From Omnitrophica bacterium RIFCSPLOWO2_01_FULL_45_10 (GTDB taxonomy: Bacteria > Omnitrophota > Gorgyraeia > 2-01-FULL-45-10): 12,001 nt of DNA. The notes under the pieces were generated by a model, which searched no databases, was not told the origin of the DNA, and saw only the letters and a list, made by a program, of their open reading frames with translations. The stretch is from NCBI GenBank assembly GCA_001804165.1, contig MHFL01000045.1, positions 1-12,001 of the forward strand. Direction: 5' to 3'. Positions 1 through 5,925 of the stretch are shown here, piece by piece (the stretch's first letter is position 1; the number at the start of each line of letters is the position of its first letter). The translations under genes were made by a program, and so were the position numbers.

Positions 1-1
1 A

Positions 2-694
2 CTTGCGTTTTACTATGCAGGCGACGATATGCGGACAAAGGTCTTGATGGAGCTTATAAATAAGAATGGGCAGAAAAGGATACGAGAACTCACTATGTTA
101 AGAAAGAATTACAAGGAAGGCGAAAATCAGAAATATTTTATGTACTTTTATAAACCTGCCGACGTAAAAGATACAACATTTATGGTCTATAAATATCCCG
201 ATAAAGACGATGACCGCTGGCTATTCATCCCGTCAATAAATTTGGTAAAAAGAATCGCTGCCAATGATAAATATTCCAGTTTTGTGGGAAGCGATTTTAC
301 TTATGAAGATGTTTCAGGTAGAAAACCGGACGAAGACAGCCATGCTCTATCAAGGAAAGAACAATTAAGCGGCAAAAATTGCTTTGTTGTCGAAAGTATT
401 CCGAAAGATGCCTCGGAGTATACAAAAAGACTTTCATGGATTGATGAATCAAATTTTTTGCCTTTAAGGGAAGAATTTTATGATAAGCAAGGCGAGCTTT
501 ACAGACAGTTCGAGGCTTTTGAAATCAAGGATATAAACGGGATTCCTACCGCGACTAAGAGAGTAATGAAGAATGTTAAAACAGGGCATCGCACAGAAGT
601 CACATTTCAAAGTACGGAATACAATGTAGGGATTGGGGACGATATCTTTTCCGAACGGTACTTAAGGAGACCTCCTCCGGAATGGATAAAGTAA
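2..694 (+). CDS. LolA-like outer membrane lipoprotein-sorting protein, 5' partial
   Basis: The reading frame is open from base 2 and reads LAFYYAGDD into the first Met at base 29. That Met has no Shine-Dalgarno (SD) sequence and the preceding residues fit the family, so the gene starts before the window. The visible part resembles the C-terminal beta-sheet half of the LolA-like 'outer membrane lipoprotein-sorting protein' family: the conserved start (YYxGDDMRTKVLMELINKNG, then R-x-R-E-L), a central W-x-F-I-P motif, and a late ATKRVMKN-type strand. Such proteins are periplasmic and probably carry lipids or lipoproteins; they commonly accompany an RND/MMPL exporter and a beta-barrel protein. 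The stop overlaps the next gene by 13 bases, so the two are translationally coupled. The cargo is unknown. The family call is solid; the role is inferred from family context. Confidence 0.8.
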   Translation, partial: LAFYYAGDDMRTKVLMELINKNGQKRIRELTMLRKNYKEGENQKYFMYFYKPADVKDTTFMVYKYPDKDDDRWLFIPSINLVKRIAANDKYSSFVGSDFTYEDVSGRKPDEDSHALSRKEQLSGKNCFVVESIPKDASEYTKRLSWIDESNFLPLREEFYDKQGELYRQFEAFEIKDINGIPTATKRVMKNVKTGHRTEVTFQSTEYNVGIGDDIFSERYLRRPPPEWIK

Positions 695-2001
695 TATATA
701 ATCCCAAATTTTGCTATCGAAAAATCCGTGATAGTAAACGGATTATCTATCCTTTCTTGTTGCTATCTTTTGGGTTACGGCTTCTGTCTCTCCCCGCCTA
801 TGGTGCTGAAGGGCCTTCCCTAAAGGGGTTCCTACAGACCAATTATTCGGCCAGAATAACAGGCGTGAAGTTACCGGGAGCAAAAAGGCAGGAGTTGATG
901 TTAGGAGAAGAACGGGGACGCCTAGAAGGCTCCTATTACCCTTCTGATGCACGCGTCGGTTTCGATGTAAAAGGGGAAGTCTTTCATGATTGGGTGGAAG
1001 ATGATTGGGGCGCGGTCTTAAGAGAAGGCTACATGGATTATCTCATGGATAAATTTGATGTAAGAATAGGTCGGCAGATAGTAACGTGGGGCGTAGGGGA
1101 CCTTCTTTTTATTAACGACGTCTTCCCTAAAGATTGGGAAGCATTCTATTTAGGTAGACCCCTCGAGTATCTTAAATATGGTATTGACGCTGGGAAGCTC
1201 AACCTCTATACTGATTTAATATCGGCGGAATTTATAGTTATCCCTCATTTTACTCCGGATAATATTCCGTCTGTCGGACGGTTTTTCTTCTTTGACCCAT
1301 ACCCAAATATTACGAATAGGGAAGTCGAGAAACCAAAAACCGTATTTGGAAATACGGAATACGCGTTGAGGATGTACGAGTCTTTGGCCGGAGCCGATTT
1401 ATCCGCGTACGCATATAAAGGATTTTATAGAGATCCGGCGATGAGGGCGGATAATTTCACATCGCCTACAAAGATATCGCTTGTTTTCCCAGAACTTGCC
1501 GTATATGGGGCAAGCTTCCAGAAGAGCGCCTTGGGTGGGGTTGTGAGCGCGGAATACGGCTACTACGATTCAATAGACGACAGAAACGGAAAGAATCCGG
1601 GGATTGAAAATTCGCAGTCGAAATTCTTAATCGGCTATCAAAAGGCCTTTCAGAATGATCTGACGATTGGTTTACAATATTATGGCGAACTGATGTCCCA
1701 ATATAAAGAGTATAAAGCCAATCTTCCTCCGGCATTTTTCCGAAAAAAAAAGATACATCAGTATATTACCTTGAGAGTCACAAAATTCTTAAAGTATCAA
1801 ACAGTAAAACTTTCTTTATTTACTTTTTATAGCCCTGACGAAGAGGATTTTTTTATTACGCCTGAAGCTAGTATCAATGTAACCGATAATATGCTTCTCG
1901 CTTTAGGGGTTAATATATTCGCTGGGGTTAAAGACAATACAACCTTCGGCCAACAACACAAAAATAGTAATTTATATGTACTTGCAAGATGCAGTTTCTA
2001 A
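682..2001 (+). CDS. Outer-membrane beta-barrel protein (DUF1302-like)
   Basis: A 439-residue protein. A basic N-terminus is followed by a hydrophobic stretch at about residues 21-39 and an AYGA cleavage-like site near 42, which fits a signal peptide with an unusually long n-region. The rest alternates polar and hydrophobic residues, is rich in Tyr, Phe and Gly, and ends in Phe, as expected of an outer-membrane barrel. Residues 127-148 (VRIGRQIVTWG followed by a D-V-F-P-K-D segment) match the strand motif of DUF1302-like barrels found beside RND/MMPL exporters and LolA-like proteins. The start overlaps the upstream gene, with a GGAG about 10 bases before the ATG. It probably forms the outer-membrane part of a lipid or hydrophobic-compound export system. 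A start further inside would give a more ordinary signal peptide, but no convincing SD is seen there. Confidence 0.75.
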   Translation: MDKVIYNPKFCYRKIRDSKRIIYPFLLLSFGLRLLSLPAYGAEGPSLKGFLQTNYSARITGVKLPGAKRQELMLGEERGRLEGSYYPSDARVGFDVKGEVFHDWVEDDWGAVLREGYMDYLMDKFDVRIGRQIVTWGVGDLLFINDVFPKDWEAFYLGRPLEYLKYGIDAGKLNLYTDLISAEFIVIPHFTPDNIPSVGRFFFFDPYPNITNREVEKPKTVFGNTEYALRMYESLAGADLSAYAYKGFYRDPAMRADNFTSPTKISLVFPELAVYGASFQKSALGGVVSAEYGYYDSIDDRNGKNPGIENSQSKFLIGYQKAFQNDLTIGLQYYGELMSQYKEYKANLPPAFFRKKKIHQYITLRVTKFLKYQTVKLSLFTFYSPDEEDFFITPEASINVTDNMLLALGVNIFAGVKDNTTFGQQHKNSNLYVLARCSF

Positions 2002-2099
2002 TTCATAAATTTTCTATGTAAAATTTAGAAATGGCCATCCTGAAATTTCTCAGCGGAAATTTCAGGGTTATTCCTAAATTTTCTATGTAAAATTTAGAA
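2001..2099. repeat. Palindromic element with two 30-bp direct repeats around a central hairpin
   Basis: Two direct copies at 2001-2030 and 2070-2099 agree at 29 of 30 bases. Each copy is itself an inverted repeat with arms AAATTTT / AAAATTT separated by the six bases CTATGT (copy 2 has perfect 9-base arms, CTAAATTTT / AAAATTTAG). Between them are an 8-base palindrome ATGGCCAT (2031-2038) and a perfect 11-base stem at 2039-2066. The element starts at the last base of the barrel gene's stop codon and ends 22 bases before the next gene. It could be a REP/MITE-like repetitive element, a double operator, or a terminator region. No target-site duplication can be shown from one copy. Confidence 0.85.
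2039..2066. terminator. Strong hairpin, possible terminator of the LolA-like/barrel operon
   Basis: The arms CCTGAAATTTC (2039-2049) and GAAATTTCAGG (2056-2066) are perfectly complementary with a 6-base loop. It lies 38 bases after the barrel stop codon. The bases after the stem (GTTATTCC) are not a true T-tract, so intrinsic termination is plausible but unproven. The hairpin is the centre of the larger palindromic element and may exist for that reason instead. Confidence 0.5.
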
Positions 2100-2121
2100 T
2101 TAAATAGGAGGGGCGAAAGAC

Positions 2122-2307
2122 ATGACTATGGAGAGAGCTTTAAGAGGTTTTGCGGGAATATTTGTTTTAATCAGCCTTATCTTGGCCTACTTTGTAAGCC
2201 CGAAATGGCTGTGGTTCACCGCCTTTGTCGGCTTTAATCTCTTTCAATCCGCGTTTACGAACTGGTGCCCGATGATGTGGGTTTTGAAAAAGTGTGGAGT
2301 GAAATAA
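2122..2307 (+). CDS. DUF2892 (YgaP-like) small inner-membrane protein
   Basis: A 61-residue protein with two hydrophobic segments, about residues 8-24 and 29-45, separated by a short SPKW turn. They are followed by the family signature N-W-C-P (47-50) and a C-terminal L-K-K-x-G. This matches the DUF2892 family, which includes the membrane part of the YgaP rhodanese; here no rhodanese domain is attached. The ATG at 2122 is chosen because AGGAGGGG at 2106-2113 lies at the correct distance; the second Met at 2128 is too far away. The protein sits in the inner membrane with two tightly packed helices. Its molecular function is unknown. It is probably co-transcribed with the methyltransferase gene 23 bases downstream. 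Cys49 belongs to the signature; Cys58 is a second, near-terminal cysteine. Confidence 0.85.
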   Translation: MTMERALRGFAGIFVLISLILAYFVSPKWLWFTAFVGFNLFQSAFTNWCPMMWVLKKCGVK

Positions 2308-2330
2308 AGGATGAATTGAGGAGGTTTTAG

Positions 2331-3071
2331 ATGCTTAATAGAGGGCCTGAGGAAATCAAGAAATTAGTTAAAGATAAATATAGCGAAGTATCAAAAAATC
2401 CTTGCGGTGTATTTAATTTTCCGGTAGGGAAAATCTTTGCCTTAAAAGTAGGTTATCCTAAAGAGATATTGGATAACTTGCCTCCTTCTCTAACCGAATC
2501 CTTTACCGGAGCGAATAACCCTCAACCTTTTATAGAATTAAAAAAAGGAGAAGTAATCTTGGATTTGGGTTGTGGAGCGGGGCTAGACCTTTACTTTTAT
2601 GCCAAGGCGGTCGGAGAAAAAGGCAAGGTTTATGGCCTCGACATCTCAGAAGATATGGCGAGTAAGGCAAGGCGGAATATGGAATTAGCGGGAATAAAGA
2701 ATGCGGAGATTTCTGTAGGTGAATCCGACAATCTCTCCTTTAACAATAATTTCCTTGATGTCGTTGCCAGTAACGGTATATACAATCTTTCTCCCAATAA
2801 AGAGGTGGTGATGAGAGAGGTTTATCGTGTATTAAAACCAGGAGGCCGGACTGTATTTTGTGAGATTGTTTTAAAAGATCCTTTATCGGAAGATGAAAGA
2901 AAGAGTCACAGCGATTGGTTTAGGTGCATCGGAGGCGCGTTAGTGGAAAAAGATTTTCTTTATCTAATGGAAAAAGCAGGATTTAAGAATATCGAAGTAA
3001 TATCAAAAACAAGAAATGCTAGAACAGGCCATCCTTTAGCCGTCTGCGCCAATATTCGTGCGTATAAATAG
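2331..3071 (+). CDS. ArsM-like class I SAM-dependent methyltransferase
   Basis: A 246-residue cytoplasmic methyltransferase. SAM-binding motif I is ILDLGCGAG (76-84), with the acidic ribose-binding loop Y-G-L-D-I (101-105) and the late motif R-V-L-K-P-G-G (166-172). The overall plan follows arsenite methyltransferases, including W-F-R-C-I-G-G-A-L (196-204) and the terminal A-G-F-K-N-I-E-V. Two cysteines that usually bind As(III) are missing: the usual G-C-G-N-P reads G-A-N-N-P (60-64), and the usual S-N-C-V-I-N-L reads SNGIYNL (147-153). Cys199 is kept; Cys25, 81, 177 and 239 are also present. Arsenite methylation is therefore doubtful and the substrate is open. A perfect GAGGAGG at 2318-2324 supports the start. 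It forms a likely two-gene unit with the DUF2892 gene. Confidence 0.8.
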   Translation: MLNRGPEEIKKLVKDKYSEVSKNPCGVFNFPVGKIFALKVGYPKEILDNLPPSLTESFTGANNPQPFIELKKGEVILDLGCGAGLDLYFYAKAVGEKGKVYGLDISEDMASKARRNMELAGIKNAEISVGESDNLSFNNNFLDVVASNGIYNLSPNKEVVMREVYRVLKPGGRTVFCEIVLKDPLSEDERKSHSDWFRCIGGALVEKDFLYLMEKAGFKNIEVISKTRNARTGHPLAVCANIRAYK

Positions 3072-3187
3072 GGGTTGTGATCCATAAGAAATTATTCCCT
3101 CATCCAACTAAGTTAAAAAACATCTTTTTCGTAAAAAATACTCCCATACCTTTTGATAAAAAAAATAAAAAAAATCTGCATTTTTTC

Positions 3188-3216
3188 TTGACAAGATATC
3201 GCATTCATGATATAAA
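3188..3216 (+). promoter_or_regulatory. Sigma70-type promoter of the fur gene
   Basis: The -35 is TTGACA (3188-3193, consensus) and the -10 is TATAAA (3211-3216, 5 of 6), with the ideal 17-base spacer. Long A/T tracts just upstream (about 3158-3186) could act as an UP element. Transcription would start near 3223, inside the Fur-box-like palindrome. The rest of the gap after 3071 shows no gene. Confidence 0.85.
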
Positions 3217-3233
3217 TGAAAAGCATTTTCAAT
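3214..3233. promoter_or_regulatory. Fur-box-like operator overlapping the fur promoter
   Basis: TGAAAA (3217-3222), a 3-base centre GCA, then TTTTCA (3226-3231) form a perfect palindrome of the TGA...TCA type used by Fur. It overlaps the end of the -10 and the predicted transcription start, a classic repressor position, and points to negative autoregulation of fur. The assignment rests on the pattern and on the adjacent Fur gene. Confidence 0.75.
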
Positions 3234-3270
3234 AAAAGATTGCGATTGAATCCAAGAGGAGTTATTTTAG

Positions 3271-3720
3271 ATGAGGAAGGAATACGAAGTCCTTGACGAT
3301 TTTTTGCACTCGAAAGGGCTGAGGCATACGCACCAAAGAAAGAAGATCGTAGATATCTTTCTTTCTACGGAGAAACATGTTTCTCTGGATGATTTATTCA
3401 AACTCGTTCACAAAGAAGACCGTACTATAGGTTATACGACAGTCTATAGGACGATGAGGCTTCTCACTGACTGCGGCCTGTCCAATGAAATAGATTTCGG
3501 TGACGGGGTCTCGAGATTCGAGCATAAGTTCGGCCATGAACATCACGATCACTTAGTTTGCATGAAGTGCGGCAGGTTCATAGAGGTTGTGAAGCAAAAG
3601 ATTGAAGACCTGCAGGGAAGGTTGGCCAAAGAGCACGGTTTCCTTCCCACGGCGCACAGACTCCACATCTTCGGCATCTGTAAAAGATGTCAATCCAGAG
3701 GGGCGTCGTCCAAGGGATAA
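3271..3720 (+). CDS. fur: Fur family ferric uptake regulator
   Basis: A 149-residue, full-length Fur protein. The N-terminal winged-helix domain (about 1-80) carries the recognition helix segment T-I-G-Y-T-T-V-Y-R-T (52-61). The dimerisation and metal domain has the histidine cluster H-E-H-H-D-H (89-94) and two CxxC motifs, Cys97/Cys100 and Cys137/Cys140, which form the structural zinc site. The HHDHLVCMKCG spacing fits Fur rather than PerR, although Zur or another subgroup cannot be excluded. When iron is bound, Fur is expected to repress iron-uptake genes. The ATG is preceded by AAGAGGAG. A Fur-like palindrome on its own promoter and two more after its stop codon suggest autoregulation and control of the next gene. 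Confidence 0.92.
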   Translation: MRKEYEVLDDFLHSKGLRHTHQRKKIVDIFLSTEKHVSLDDLFKLVHKEDRTIGYTTVYRTMRLLTDCGLSNEIDFGDGVSRFEHKFGHEHHDHLVCMKCGRFIEVVKQKIEDLQGRLAKEHGFLPTAHRLHIFGICKRCQSRGASSKG

Positions 3721-3736
3721 AATTTTTTCCAATGTT

Positions 3737-3755
3737 ATTGAAATTGATTTTCAAT
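3737..3755. promoter_or_regulatory. Fur-box-like 19-base palindrome downstream of fur
   Basis: ATTGAAA, a 5-base centre TTGAT, then TTTCAAT form a perfect 7-5-7 inverted repeat of 19 bases. Read in the 7-1-7 Fur model (TGAAATT-G-ATTTTCA) it matches the canonical TGATAAT-N-ATTATCA at 11 of 14 positions. It lies 17 bases after the fur stop and about 100 bases before the outer-membrane gene, and so probably controls that gene. No clear -35/-10 pair is visible nearby. Confidence 0.7.
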
Positions 3756-3821
3756 TTGAGGAGAGGGAGGTGGTATTAGAGATAAAATAAAGCGGCAGAA
3801 ATAAATTTTTTTAAATTGTAG

Positions 3822-3840
3822 TTGAAAATGAAATTCAATA
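3822..3840. promoter_or_regulatory. Second Fur-like site next to the outer-membrane gene
   Basis: TTGAA, a 7-base centre, then TTCAA form a partial palindrome. It can also be read as hexamer units GAAAAT-GAAATT-C-AATAAG, like the repeated GATAAT view of Fur boxes. It ends just before the SD AAGGAGG (3843-3849). It is weaker than the site at 3737 but shares its position and composition, which suggests paired Fur sites. Confidence 0.5.
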
Positions 3841-3858
3841 AGAAGGAGGCGACAAAAG

Positions 3859-4584
3859 ATGAAGAAGATAATTTTATCGAGTTTGATTATGAGCATTGTA
3901 AGTGTTCTATTTTTAAGCGGAAAGGCATTTGCCGATAGGAGAAGTTACGTCTGGACGTACGAATACCAGACGATGCCTAAGGGTCACGCTGAGATCGAGT
4001 ACTATTTGACGGAAGAGCAGAAAAATATCGAAAAGGCAAAACCCAGCGCGTGGAAACATTGGGTTGAATTGGAATATGGCCTGACGGATCACTGGGATAT
4101 TAGCATGTACCAACAATTTAAACAGTCGAACACAGACTCTTCCAACACATTCGAATACGACGGGTTTAAAATAAGGACAAGGTACAGAATTTTGGAAAAG
4201 GATAAACTTCCGCTTGATACGCTGTTATACCTTGAGTACATAAGGAATGACAACTTAGAGAAGCCGAATGTGTTAGAGGGAAAGGTCATATTGGCCAAAG
4301 ATATCGGAAATTTTAATCTTGCGTATAATCAGATATTGAAGCAGGAGCTGGACTCCGGCGGCAAGACCGAGCATGAATACGCTGCCGGTGTCTGTTATAC
4401 TTTCATGCCTCAATTTAAATTTGGGCTCGAGACCAAGGGTAACTTTACCGACAGTAAATATTACGTGGGTCCCACTATCTCTTGGGCGGCCAAGAAATTC
4501 TGGGTCTCTGTCGGCGCGGTCGGGGGTTTAAATAAACGAAGCGATGACCTGCAGACAAGGCTGATCATAGGCATTCCCTTCTAA
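3859..4584 (+). CDS. Putative Fur-controlled outer-membrane protein
   Basis: A 241-residue protein with a clear signal peptide: a Lys-Lys start, hydrophobic core at about 4-20, and cleavage likely after AFA (residue 25). The mature part begins DRRSYVWTYEYQ and is built of alternating strands rich in Tyr, Trp and Phe, such as WVELEYGLTDHWDISMY and GLETKGNF. It ends with LIIGIPF, whose terminal Phe is typical of outer-membrane barrels recognised by the BAM machinery. I do not recognise a characterised family; the length suits a barrel of roughly 10-12 strands. The strong SD AAGGAGG supports the start. Two Fur-like sites upstream suggest expression under iron limitation, so a role in iron or other metal handling is a reasonable inference. 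It lacks the plug domain and size of a TonB-dependent receptor. Confidence 0.7.
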   Translation: MKKIILSSLIMSIVSVLFLSGKAFADRRSYVWTYEYQTMPKGHAEIEYYLTEEQKNIEKAKPSAWKHWVELEYGLTDHWDISMYQQFKQSNTDSSNTFEYDGFKIRTRYRILEKDKLPLDTLLYLEYIRNDNLEKPNVLEGKVILAKDIGNFNLAYNQILKQELDSGGKTEHEYAAGVCYTFMPQFKFGLETKGNFTDSKYYVGPTISWAAKKFWVSVGAVGGLNKRSDDLQTRLIIGIPF

Positions 4585-4654
4585 ATTTCCCTACTGTAAG
4601 AACGACGCATCTCGAAGAGGGGTAAATAATTTTTTGACCCAGACTATTTTTTTC

Positions 4655-4683
4655 TTGACAAAATGATACCAATATGGTATCTT
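4655..4683 (+). promoter_or_regulatory. Promoter of the Rrf2 gene cluster
   Basis: The -35 is TTGACA (4655-4660, consensus), followed by a 17-base spacer and the -10 TATCTT (4678-4683, 4 of 6). A T-rich stretch lies just upstream. The -10 is embedded in the right arm of the adjacent palindrome, so protein binding there would block RNA polymerase. The 70 bases between the previous stop and this promoter show no gene and no good terminator. Confidence 0.75.
4665..4681. promoter_or_regulatory. Perfect palindromic operator, probable Rrf2 binding site
   Basis: GATACCA, a 3-base centre ATA, then TGGTATC form a perfect 17-base inverted repeat that fills the -35/-10 spacer and overlaps the -10. It stands directly in front of the Rrf2 gene, which is the usual arrangement for autorepression by Rrf2 proteins. 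It does not obviously match the published IscR or NsrR consensus sites. Confidence 0.7.
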
Positions 4684-4719
4684 TTACGGCACTGGGTTAA
4701 AAGGAAGAGGTAGTGCGGA

Positions 4720-5115
4720 ATGAAATTGATATCGAGAGATACGGACTATGCGGTCAGGGCCCTATCGCGCATCGCGCGAAATGGCAACAAGATTTCATCA
4801 GTTTCTAATTTGGCGAAAGAGACGGCTGTGCCGCGCCCTTTCTTGAGAAAGATACTCCAGACCTTAAATAAAAAAGGGGTGGTTAACTCCAGCAAAGGTC
4901 GAGGCGGCGGATTCGTCTTGGCGCGCGGCGCTGATAAAATTTATTTGGTCGAACTCATCAATATATTTCAGGGCCCAATAAAATTAAACCAGTGTCTATT
5001 CAAAAAGAAGATATGCCATGAAGTTGCGAGTTGCGTATTGAAGTCAAAGATGGATGCGTTGGAAAAAAACATGATTTCAGAATTGAAATCCATTACAATA
5101 GCAGTGCTGATTTAA
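4720..5115 (+). CDS. Rrf2 family transcriptional regulator with three-Cys cluster motif
   Basis: A 131-residue Rrf2 protein. It opens with the family-typical M-K-L-I-S-R-D-T-D-Y-A-V-R-A-L. The winged helix follows, with the recognition part VPRPFLRKILQTLNKKG (37-53) and the wing S-S-K-G-R-G-G-G-F-x-L (57-67). Cysteines at 92, 99 and 105 (C-x6-C-x5-C) resemble the Fe-S cluster ligands of IscR and NsrR, though the spacing differs by one residue from the usual C-x5-C first interval. It probably binds an Fe-S cluster and senses NO, O2 or cluster supply. The downstream hemerythrin and Fe-S genes fit such a regulator. It most likely represses its own promoter through the palindrome at 4665-4681. 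Which signal it senses cannot be read from sequence. Confidence 0.88.
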   Translation: MKLISRDTDYAVRALSRIARNGNKISSVSNLAKETAVPRPFLRKILQTLNKKGVVNSSKGRGGGFVLARGADKIYLVELINIFQGPIKLNQCLFKKKICHEVASCVLKSKMDALEKNMISELKSITIAVLI

Positions 5116-5123
5116 GGTGGAGG
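5116..5123 (+). promoter_or_regulatory. Ribosome binding site fixing the start at 5132
   Basis: GGTGGAGG ends 8 bases before the ATG at 5132. A longer frame from GTG at 5117 would place its start codon inside this SD and has no SD of its own, so 5132 is preferred. Confidence 0.75.
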
Positions 5124-5131
5124 CAAGAGGC

Positions 5132-5920
5132 ATGAAAAGTTTGAAAGATGCCAGAGAAGAATTGAAAAAGGTATTAAAAAGACTCCATGAGGCGAAACCG
5201 GAAGAATTAGGGAAAATTAAGGAAGAGGCGGCAAAGTATTTTAAAGAAACCGATCCTAAGGAACTCGCCTTGGCGGAGCAAGAGTTGATTCAGGAAGGGA
5301 CGCCGCGCGCTGAGATGAAGAGATTATGCGATGTTCACTTAGACATGATGAAGGAACAACTTAAGGTCTCCGCAAAATCGATCAATCTTCCGGCGTCGCA
5401 TCCCATTTCTATATTGAAAGACGAGCACAAGGTGATAAAACGCAACCTAAAAAAACTAAAACGGACGCTGGAGAAATTAAAGACATGCCACTCTTTTGAT
5501 GAGGCACGAGGCCAGGTGAATATTTTAAAAGAACTTTCGCATTTCTTTTTAGAGACGGAGAAGCATCATCAAAGAGAAGAAGACGCTATATTCCCGCGCC
5601 TTGAGGCGCACGGCGTGATAGAGCCGCCTCAGATTTTCAAAGAGGACCATGTAGAATTTAAGGCGAAGAAGAGAATCTTGAATGAACTTGCGATGGGCGC
5701 GGAGAAAGGGGACTTCAAAGAATTCTTGGGCGCGGTCGCCCCGATAATAGATTTTTTAACAAAAAATCTCGAAGATCATATCTTTAAGGAGGATAATATT
5801 CTCTATCCCATGTCGCTTAAGACATTGGATAAGAATGAGTGGCCGGATGTGCGTAAGTCGTTTGACGCTATTGGATACTGCTGTTTTGCTCCGGCCGATT
5901 TGTCAAAGAAGAAGAAATAG
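5132..5920 (+). CDS. DUF438 plus hemerythrin (HHE) domain protein
   Basis: A 262-residue cytoplasmic protein. Residues 1-78 form a DUF438 domain, a helical region with the signature D-P-K-E-L-A-L-A-E-Q-E-L-I-Q-E-G (41-56) and L-C-D-V-H (65-69). Residues 88-230 form a hemerythrin-type four-helix bundle. Its likely diiron ligands are His99 (D-E-H), His146 and Glu150 (HHQREED), His173 (E-D-H), and His216 with Glu220 (DHIFKED). A pair Cys250-Cys251 lies near the C-terminus. Such proteins bind O2 or NO at a non-heme diiron centre. Related DUF438-HHE proteins often carry a C-terminal PAS domain; none is present here. The gene follows the Rrf2 gene by 16 bases and precedes a second hemerythrin gene by 5, so Rrf2 control is likely. 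Whether it is a sensor, O2 store or repair protein is unknown. Confidence 0.88.
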   Translation: MKSLKDAREELKKVLKRLHEAKPEELGKIKEEAAKYFKETDPKELALAEQELIQEGTPRAEMKRLCDVHLDMMKEQLKVSAKSINLPASHPISILKDEHKVIKRNLKKLKRTLEKLKTCHSFDEARGQVNILKELSHFFLETEKHHQREEDAIFPRLEAHGVIEPPQIFKEDHVEFKAKKRILNELAMGAEKGDFKEFLGAVAPIIDFLTKNLEDHIFKEDNILYPMSLKTLDKNEWPDVRKSFDAIGYCCFAPADLSKKKK

Positions 5921-5925
5921 ATAAA

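Noticed and set aside
664..680. Hairpin hiding the SD of the barrel gene (GGAG facing CTCC)
   Set aside because: The stem is only 4-5 bases with a very short loop; too weak to claim regulation.
2001..2099. CRISPR array
   Set aside because: There are only two repeats, the interval between them is itself palindromic, and no cas gene is present.
3602..3790. 62-codon + strand frame overlapping the 3' end of fur
   Set aside because: It lies mostly inside fur in another frame and runs through the Fur-like palindrome; it has no SD and no family resemblance.
3771..3790. Tiny GTG-started frame after the 3737 palindrome with a good SD
   Set aside because: It encodes only six residues; it could be a leader peptide or gene remnant but nothing supports either.
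4585..4640. Terminator after the outer-membrane gene
   Set aside because: CCCT and AGGGG are far apart with no convincing stem, and the T run is short and not adjacent to a hairpin.
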